A stretch of 64,000 bases of DNA, from assembly GCA_019828595.1 (NCBI GenBank), contig JAHQRK010000011.1:1426001-1490000 (forward strand), read 5' to 3'. Both the position numbers and the translations under genes were made by a program. The stretch comes from Aphanomyces cochlioides. Taxonomy: Eukaryota > Oomycota > Saprolegniomycetes > Saprolegniales > Verrucalvaceae. The stretch's first letter is position 1, and each line of letters begins with the position of its first letter. Below the pieces are notes generated by a model. The model did not search any database. It worked only from the letters and a program-made list of their open reading frames with translations, and was not told the DNA's origin. Below are positions 57,899-64,000 of the stretch, piece by piece.

Positions 57899-58298
57899 TT
57901 AGCCCAAGGCCTGAACAACACGCACGTATTCATAAGTCCATTGTCGATATCTTGCTTCGCCAATTCGATCGTACATCTTGATCCGTCGAATGACCTGGAC
58001 TTCCAAGAGTTTTGTACTCGTAGAGGCCAACGCATGTCTAACGTCGCGGGGCGTGTTGTCCTCGCCTTGTCCACCGTGTACAATGATGCTCGTGATAATG
58101 TCACCAGTTTCAATTCCACAGTAGTGAGCCAGGCTATGCCGGCGGACTGTAGCCAGTCCTTTGGAGTCGATATAAATACCTTTATGGTTGCCGCCACAAA
58201 CAAGGAAAAACTGCATGCAATGGTAAGGACGAGCAAGCATATGTGCATACCTTTCGCTTTTTCCCACGGCGTAGTGTCGTTCCTTTTGGGATCGACAT
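57899..58298 (-). CDS. small PDZ-domain protein
   Basis: Exon 1 (58298-58251) encodes MSIPKGTTLRRGKKRK and is joined across a 40-nt GT-AG intron (58250-58211) to exon 2, giving FFLVCGGNHKGIYID and then GLATVRRHSLAHYCGIETGD and IITSIIVHGGQGEDNT … KLLEVQVIRRI. This is a PDZ-like fold pattern (GL-x-V-x-x-x-S…GI-x-x-GD-x-I) ending in the typical V-x-V-x-R strand. About 119 residues, so the protein is little more than one PDZ domain, with a basic N-terminus. PDZ domains bind C-terminal peptides. It is convergent with the coiled-coil gene, 208 bp away. Confidence 0.65.
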
Positions 58299-58359
58299 TG
58301 CTTCTCTCAGTGATTATGTCGTTTTGATCGTCGGTCAAAAATCGGAAAAGATCACAGTA

Positions 58360-58680
58360 TTTTTGTATATGGCAAATCCGACAATCCGATTCTTCGGAAA
58401 ATCGGGCCCGCAATGAATTGGGTCTCGGATAATCGGATTCAGATTCATACATAAAGTATGATTTAGATATTCGTTCGGACTGAGTTTATTATATACCAAT
58501 GAAATCTCGAAGATCCCATCGCAGGGGGGACTTTTGCAATTTCATTGGCTTGTCGCTATATTGACAGATTTGAAGCATTTGATTGGCCAATCCAACTTTT
58601 TCATCGGACAATCGGGCCCGAATTTACGACTCCACTCATCGGATAATCGGATTTATGAGTATAGATAAATTAAGTTAAGC
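58360..58680 (-). mobile_element. MITE (CCGATTATCCGA family), copy 1
   Basis: About 320 bp with ATCGGATAATCGGA motifs at both ends and an internal CCAATGAAAT…ATTTCATTGG inverted repeat. Its inverted counterpart is at 62205-62540 and a partial copy is at 59560-59780. Confidence 0.75.
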
Positions 58681-58733
58681 TAAACGTTGGAATTAAATTG
58701 GCAAGTCCGTCGTTTTGTTCAGAAGCAAACATC

Positions 58734-59211
58734 ATGGACATTCAAGGTGTGCTCCTCACGCCCGAGTTCTCCTTCAATCTTCGCCTGGAGTTTGAAGAGG
58801 ACGAATACGTCTGCTCTTGCAAGGGGTTCTACGACGTATGCCTTCGAGCCATCCATGTGACGAATGTCTCCACAGGCCAACAATGGTACAATACTGGCAA
58901 TGGTTTTCACTTTGAGTCTAGGTATGGTATGGCGAGCCTCGAACCCATCCACTCTGTCGATCTTGATGACTACGGGATGCCGCTACGTATTGAAACCCAA
59001 TCATGGTATATTTTGGTATGTATCTGCGTCGTGAATGGAATCTCATAATTTTCATGGAGATGATTCAGAGATCTGTGGGTCTTTTTTCCCATAGATGCTG
59101 TCTCAAACCCGCCAGCCATGGTGCAGTGCTTTGGAAGTGACTCCGTTCTGCTTCTTCGAAGGAAATGAGTTGAAGTTCTGCATTGAACTTCATGCGTGCG
59201 TTGATGTTTGA
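58734..59211 (+). CDS. unrecognised small protein, two exons
   Basis: Exons 58734-59015 and 59095-59211 flank a 79-nt GT-AG intron (59016-59094); 132 residues. Begins MDIQGVLLTPEFSFNLRLEF, contains CSCKGFYDVCLRAIHVTNVS and ends ALEVTPFCFFEGNELKFCIE. Alternating hydrophobic pattern suggests a beta-rich fold. No signal peptide evident with this start. The family is not recognised; the two-exon model rests on frame continuity. Confidence 0.5.
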
Positions 59212-59329
59212 GTAGCGATATAGACGTCACCCTGCGTAATGTAAGTGTAGATTGGAACATGAGCAAATCTGCATGACTGCTATCGGCCTAGCGCCATGAT
59301 AACCTCACGACGGACTTGACACCCGCGTT

Positions 59330-59560
59330 CTTGCATCGGAAAATCGAGGACAATCAATTCTGCGTCGGAAAATCGGAAGTCGGGCCCGCGATGAATTATA
59401 CGTCGGAAAATCGGACCCGATGAAGAGAGCGTCGAAAAATCGGGCCCGAGAAACGTGCGTCGGGGAATAAGACCCGCGGATAATCGGGCCGGCGATGAAT
59501 TAAGCGTCGGAAAATCGGGTCCGATGAATTGTGTCTCGGAAAATCGCGGCTGCGATGAAT
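59330..59560 (+). repeat. minisatellite of TCGGAAAATCGGGCCCGATGAA-like units
   Basis: About eight diverged 25-30 bp units. They are built from the terminal motif of the neighbouring MITE family and run into a partial MITE copy at 59560-59780. Confidence 0.75.
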
Positions 59561-59964
59561 CGTAGAGTCTCGGATAATCGGATTCAGATACATACATAAA
59601 GTAATGTTTAGATATTCCTTCGGATTGAGTTTATTATATACCAATGAAATCAAGAAGATCCCATTGCGGGATATTCTTGCAATTTCATTGGCATATCGGG
59701 CCGAGAACCAATTAATCGACATCTCCGGAAATCAGACGACTCCTCTCATCGGATAATCGGATTTACGAGTATAGATATATTGACTTAAAAATGTCCGATC
59801 GGCGCAACAATTCGCACGAATGAAATGGCTCCAGGCAACACCAATACGACGACACCGAGTGCAAGGGGAGTAAGGAATGCCAATGCCATACATGCTTTTT
59901 CTCGTTTGTGCGTGCCAGAAGCAGAGAACACGACGAATTGAGTCAACTTCATCCGTGTGGCACG

Positions 59965-60489
59965 ATGAGAACAGGATCGAAGCATGCATCCCTCGGCGAT
60001 CACCATCGACTCTCGCAGAGTTACTACAAGAGTCATTGCATTACTCGCTACGCCGCAAACAAAAAGACATATTGGTCCATCTCCAGCTTCCCCGACAGCA
60101 AGTTCTGCAGCTTGGAAGCTTTGGTGTATTCGTGGTACAATGTGTCCTCCATTGACGCGGACTGCCTGGCCAACCTCACTAAACCTCTGCACCTTACCAA
60201 CCCTCCATTTCCTCCCACAACAGTGGCAAACACCATGTTCGGCGATATCGGAAACTTGGATATGGAAGCTGTTGGTGGACGGTGTAAAACATTTATGCGC
60301 TACGAGGCTGACGAAGGGGAGTATTTTCTTGTCAAGCACATGCCCGACCGTGTCAATCTACTAAGCAACCAAGTCGAGATCATTTACAAGGGGCGCAACT
60401 ATGACTTGAAGGGTAATCTCGCCAAAAAGGAGCTCAACAAATACCCAGAGCTTAAAAAACGGCCCATTGTTTTCGCTGTGGAAGTTTGA
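59965..60489 (+). CDS. unrecognised protein, 5' end uncertain
   Basis: Open frame from ATG 59965 (the frame stays open upstream to about 59908) to TGA 60489, 174 residues. Segments: KKTYWSISSFPDSKFCSLEA, NLTKPLHLTNPPFPPTTVAN, RCKTFMRYEADEGEYFLVKH and VEIIYKGRNYDLKGNLAKKE. Codon use and composition look like a real protein, but I see no known motif. An overlapping alternative first exon from ATG 59822 with a GTAAGG donor (about 59867) leads into a different frame (…STLAELLQESLHYSLRRKQK…), so the N-terminal part may be wrong. Confidence 0.5.
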   Translation: MRTGSKHASLGDHHRLSQSYYKSHCITRYAANKKTYWSISSFPDSKFCSLEALVYSWYNVSSIDADCLANLTKPLHLTNPPFPPTTVANTMFGDIGNLDMEAVGGRCKTFMRYEADEGEYFLVKHMPDRVNLLSNQVEIIYKGRNYDLKGNLAKKELNKYPELKKRPIVFAVEV

Positions 60490-60535
60490 TGAGAGCACAT
60501 CACCAGATATTAGCCCGACTGACCGAGCGAACACT

Positions 60536-61153
60536 ATGGCTGCAATCGCAAACATTACAGGCGATAGTGTCCCAGCGTTTCCAAAGATTGAGCCAGGGAT
60601 TTATGGCAAAGACACGCCGGCGTGCATATCCGGGTCGATTCGTCAAACGCCATTGTACAAAGCGTTTTCCTTGCTATGTTAGGCTCCTCGTCAGTGTTTC
60701 TTGACATTGGAAGTGGTGCGGGGCAAGCTATGATATGTGCCAGTGATTTCAAGCCTCGTCTTGTCGTTGGGCTCGAAGTCATCATGGGTCGTGTGGCGAC
60801 TTCAATCCGTGTTATTATGAAGGCGAACTAGGATTGTTTAATATATCCCGTTCATGCAGCTGCCGAAGAGATCTCATACTACGACCCTGCGACTCATGTA
60901 TATTGCTTTATGCGCGGCATGGCACCCGAAGCGGTTTGCAACATCAAAATGGAATTTTGCGATCATCGAGCGTCAAGTATGTAATCACAACGAACAAGCA
61001 GCTATTCAACAACGACCGTTTATATGCTATTGTTGGTCAACAAAGAGTGACTATGGTGGGCTCTGGTGCAGGGCACACGCTTTACATCTTCAAGAAGCGT
61101 GATCGACACCTCGCAAGGACATGCCATCCCATTTTCTATCTCCCAGTGTATTG
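60536..61153 (+). pseudogene. class I SAM methyltransferase, broken copy
   Basis: Contains the SAM-binding motif SSVFLDIGSGAGQAMICASD (about 60685), a downstream block EEISYYDPATHVYCFMRGMA, and KYVITTNKQLFNNDRLYAIV … GAGHTLYIFKKR in a third frame. The arrangement resembles the DOT1-like gene just downstream (VFLDIGSG versus FVDIGSG) but with at least two frame breaks, so it looks like a decayed relative. Confidence 0.55.
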
Positions 61154-61315
61154 ACCAACTTCCCCAAATCAATCTGGATGAGTGCGCTCCGCTCTTGCGT
61201 CAAGATGCTCAACGTTGATCACTACTCTCGCAAATACTTCCGGGCGACATGCAAACCCACGTTAAGCTTCGGTACTTTTGCCCCCGGATCCACACCACTA
61301 TCCACACGAATAGAC

Positions 61316-62038
61316 ATGACCAAGCGTGCTCTTCATAGTGGAACTTCCTCAGACACTTTAGTTCATCCCAAGCGTCGACGATCGAATCGCGTACGCTACC
61401 ACGGTGGCACTTTGTCTCGAAGTGCAGCTATCGATTTGATATCAAATGCTGTCCAGTATAGTATCACGAGACCCGGATCTGTCCGTTTGCATCGACAACC
61501 TCATGAAATTTACGACAACGTAAGCATGCACGATTTTTTGCGACTATTGGATGAATTGGATGTAACTGGGATCCATGGCTTTGTTGATATTGGATCAGGT
61601 ACGGGGAACTTGGTCATGCTCGTGGCCATTGCGTCCACAATATCCCATTGTGTTGGCATCGAAATCGTACAAGAGCGGCACAATATTGCTGTCCGCGCGA
61701 AAGAATCTCTTTTGGCACAAGGTGTGGCAGAAATTGAGAAGATTTCCTTTGTGGCGGGCGATCTATCCGACGAAGCGAACAAAAGTCTGTTTGCGAATGC
61801 AGGCTTGGTATTTGCGAACAACCTGCGATTCAAGCCAGAAACCGATGAGCTGGTGAAATCAATGCTTGCGGAGAACTCATGCATTAAGTACCTAGCAGTG
61901 ACCAAACGCTTCTTCCCACGGAAGTCTCACTCCAGACCCGACATCTTCACAGAAGCGTTTGAAATAGTTCGCGAAGTAAAATTGAGTGGCGATGTAGTCG
62001 ATTACGCGTGCACAGTTTATAAACGTCACACGACGTAA
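61316..62038 (+). CDS. DOT1-like SAM-dependent methyltransferase
   Basis: 240 residues from ATG 61316. The basic N-terminus (HPKRRRSNRVRYHGG) could be a nuclear localisation signal. SAM-binding motif I is GFVDIGSGTGNLVMLV (about 88-103), followed by an acidic strand CVGIEIVQERHNIA, FVAGDL, and then VFANNLRFKPETDELVKSML, the counterpart of the conserved VFVNNYAF stretch of DOT1 H3K79 methyltransferases. Length fits a minimal DOT1 domain. The frame stays open upstream to 61121, but that part lacks family resemblance. Substrate is inferred, not shown. Confidence 0.8.
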   Translation: MTKRALHSGTSSDTLVHPKRRRSNRVRYHGGTLSRSAAIDLISNAVQYSITRPGSVRLHRQPHEIYDNVSMHDFLRLLDELDVTGIHGFVDIGSGTGNLVMLVAIASTISHCVGIEIVQERHNIAVRAKESLLAQGVAEIEKISFVAGDLSDEANKSLFANAGLVFANNLRFKPETDELVKSMLAENSCIKYLAVTKRFFPRKSHSRPDIFTEAFEIVREVKLSGDVVDYACTVYKRHTT

Positions 62039-62204
62039 TGTATTGTACAAATGTGTCTGAATGTGACCCTAGAATTACGCAACTGCATGTGTCCTAACTG
62101 GGTGTTCGATTTTGGCGCACGGAGCTTTGTGCACTCTCGGTCTTGGCGCCATCCAAGATCACGCGAAGCCAGCGCCGATCGGACACTGTTTTACTTCCTT
62201 TATC

Positions 62205-62540
62205 TACTCATAAATCCGATTATCCGATGAGTGGAGTCGTAAATTCGGGCCCGATTATCCGAGATGTCGTTGAGTTGGTTCTCGGGCCCAATTATCCGAT
62301 GAAAAAGTTGGATTGGCCAATCAAATGCTTCAAATCTGTCAATATAGCGACAAGCCAATGAAATTGCAAAAGTCCCCCCCCGCGATGGGATCTTCGAGAT
62401 TTCATTGGTATATAATAAACTCAGTCCGAACGAATATCTAAATCATACTTTATGTATGAATTTGAATCCGATTATCCGATACCCAATTCATTGCGGGCCC
62501 GATTTTCCGAAGAATCGGATTGTCGGATTTGCAGACAACC
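62205..62540 (+). mobile_element. MITE (CCGATTATCCGA family), copy 2
   Basis: Reverse complement of 58360-58680 over almost its full length, with CCGATTATCCGA motifs at both ends. The two copies flank the 58.7-62.0 kb gene group in inverted orientation. Confidence 0.8.
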
Positions 62541-62872
62541 CGATTCTCTGGCGAACGAATATCTAAATCTTAATTTATGTATTGTGCTTTCGAGCAAAAT
62601 TTCGGATATCAGCGTGATTTGTTGAGTCGTTTATCAATCGTTTTGATTGGCTAATATAACATTCAAGACCCATTTGGACCAATCAAATCCTGATATTGAA
62701 AAATCAGCCAATGGGATCGATTCGCGGATCGGTTCTTTGGCGTGATTCGATTGCGCCGCTTGTATCAAATCAATAATATGTATCTGCATCCGATTATCCC
62801 AGATGGGAGTCAAAATTGACAAAATGATTGGCATGTTGGACAATTATTTTCGCATTATAGTTTCAGACAATA
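62541..62872. other. upstream region of bZIP gene
   Basis: No gene. AT-rich with several CAATCAAA/TTTGATTGG-type motifs; it presumably holds the promoter. Confidence 0.4.
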
Positions 62873-64000
62873 ATGGAAAAGCAGGAGCACCCCGACGAGC
62901 TGTTGTCGCTCCTGCAGCAGCCCCACGCCCTCTATGAGCCCAATGCTTCGTGGCAAGCAAAGCAACGGATTGCATCAGGGACTACGTCTCGAAATGTGCC
63001 GGCGTCCGACATGGATGCGTACTTACTCGCGAAGAAGAGGCAGTACAACCGAGAAAAGCAACGTGAGTTTCGAAGGAAGCTCGAGCTACAGCTTGAAGGA
63101 CTGCGAGACATGGTGCAGACGCTTGAGGAAGAGCTAAACACGCGATTGGAGAAGCGGCAGGGCCCTAAAACTTCCACGGACGATGCGGCACAGACATCCA
63201 TGCTCCCATGGAGAGAGGTGGCAACTGTATTCTCAAAGTCGGCCATGACCTCCATGCATACGAATCGAGCACTCAAGAGTGAACTCAAACAGCTCAAATA
63301 CGTTGCTGCTTGCATGCACAGATTTGTTCATCCTGAACCTTCCTTGACGGTACACACCATCGAACCCACTCTGTGTTTGACGTTGTTAACAGCCTTCGCC
63401 GCGCAATCAATACACAAATGGCGGCAAACTCGTTCTGCACAAAGCTAGTGACTCGAGGAAAATGGGCGCCGAGTGGATAACCAACCGACTGTACTACAAT
63501 GCCGATGCGATACTGCATCAATACGACATGCACATAAACAATATGGATCGTATCGGCGACATTCTCGTTTCAAGGGACGCCAACAATGTTTTTCAATACG
63601 TCACAAGACATCAACGTGTGGTTCATGCACCCTTTGAACAAGTTTGTGAAGCTTACGAGCGCATTGGTCGCGGATCCACTTACGGCCACAATGGCGTGGA
63701 TTTAGTCCTTAGCAACCGTTCCCCACTTGATGCTGAGGTGAGCTCGACTCTGATCTTAGACGCTCAATCTCTTGGTTTAGCTCATGAGCTCTCTGGACAA
63801 GAGCATTGTTTACTCGCAAGCCAATCTCTTCCGTAATGGGACAGCTTGGGTGGACAACAAACTGTGGCGAACATATGTAACACCGCATCGGCTATTGATT
63901 GTCAGTCAAAATGTCCAGAGCGATGAGGTCCATCCAGTGACTCCACTCCAACGGAACCGCTTTAGCATGTACGTCCTTCATCTTTCTGCCTTCCTGATCT
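62873..64000 (+). CDS. bZIP/START-like protein, 3' end outside window
   Basis: Exons 62873-63349 and 63393-63737, then from 63781, separated by two 43-nt GT-AG introns (63350-63392, 63738-63780), all phase 0. Residues about 54-95 form a basic region and zipper-like helix (AKKRQYNREKQREFRRKLEL … LRDMVQTLEEELNTRLE). The second part, DSRKMGAEWITNRLYYNADA … VTRHQRVVHAPFEQVCEAYE … NRSPLDAE and onwards, resembles the START-like lipid-binding domain that many oomycete bZIP-containing proteins carry. Expected to be a nuclear or lipid-responsive regulator, unproven. The frame is open to the window end. Confidence 0.75.

Noticed and set aside
57772..57981. Plus-strand 69-codon frame after the coiled-coil gene
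   Set aside because: Overlaps the PDZ gene on the other strand, has no motif and no splice link to the coiled-coil gene.
1..64000. CRISPR arrays, rRNA genes, tRNA genes
   Set aside because: No regular short-spacer arrays, no rRNA-like segments and no convincing cloverleaf seen by eye; a tRNA scan would be needed to exclude tRNA genes.

Overview
The window looks like nuclear DNA of an oomycete, most likely a Saprolegniales/Aphanomyces-type genome (inference). Reasons: very short introns (most reconstructed here are 36-58 nt, many exactly 40-43 nt), a Crinkler/RHS-type NTPase gene, a bZIP-plus-START-like gene of a kind typical of oomycetes, three Crypton recombinase remnants, and a dense mix of piggyBac, hAT, Harbinger, Tc1/mariner and Helitron elements. 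About two thirds of the sequence is mobile-element material; host genes sit near the two ends.

Left part (1-20.5 kb): a Crypton fragment and a decayed piggyBac-like transposase (minus strand), two inverted MITEs, a Crinkler/RHS-like P-loop NTPase gene (4928-6641, +), an Sfi1-repeat gene tail to tail with it (8901-6670, -), a hAT transposase with a 41-nt intron, a complete Harbinger element with TIRs and TAA target duplication (12396-15701), a large minisatellite, a deleted Crypton, and a PIF/IS4EU-like DDE transposase.

Middle part (20.5-36.4 kb): a head-to-tail tandem array of three Helitrons, coded on the minus strand. Units are 20483-22814 (a 2.3-kb chimeric derivative), 22815-29609 and 29610-36388 (two nearly identical full-length copies). 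They abut with no spacer: CTAG 3' ends join TC 5' ends directly. The array sits at one A^T dinucleotide inside a MITE whose uninterrupted relatives lie at 4.3-4.9 and 9.3-9.6 kb. Both full copies carry the same coding lesions.

Next (36.5-47 kb): a broken AWS-SET methyltransferase gene, a degenerate Crypton with GCR1_C-type tail, and about 6 kb of gene-free, repeat-derived DNA.

Right part (47-64 kb): a second Sfi1-repeat gene (+) split by a 1.5-kb Tc1/mariner element at a TA; a tandem pair of fumarylacetoacetate-hydrolase-family genes, one intact and one with an internal deletion; a 569-bp Harbinger MITE with the same terminal repeat as the 12.4-kb element; a degraded gene; a coiled-coil gene (54764-57690) whose middle is an array of 54- and 63-nt symmetric micro-exons separated mostly by introns of exactly 41 nt; a small PDZ gene; two unrecognised small genes; a broken and an intact DOT1-like methyltransferase; and the start of a bZIP/START-like gene that runs off the window.

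The host genes form no evident pathway. The main stories are element-within-element insertion, Helitron concatemerisation, and exon-array growth of a coiled coil. All exon models were made by eye from frame continuity, GT-AG ends and family resemblance; none was checked against transcripts.
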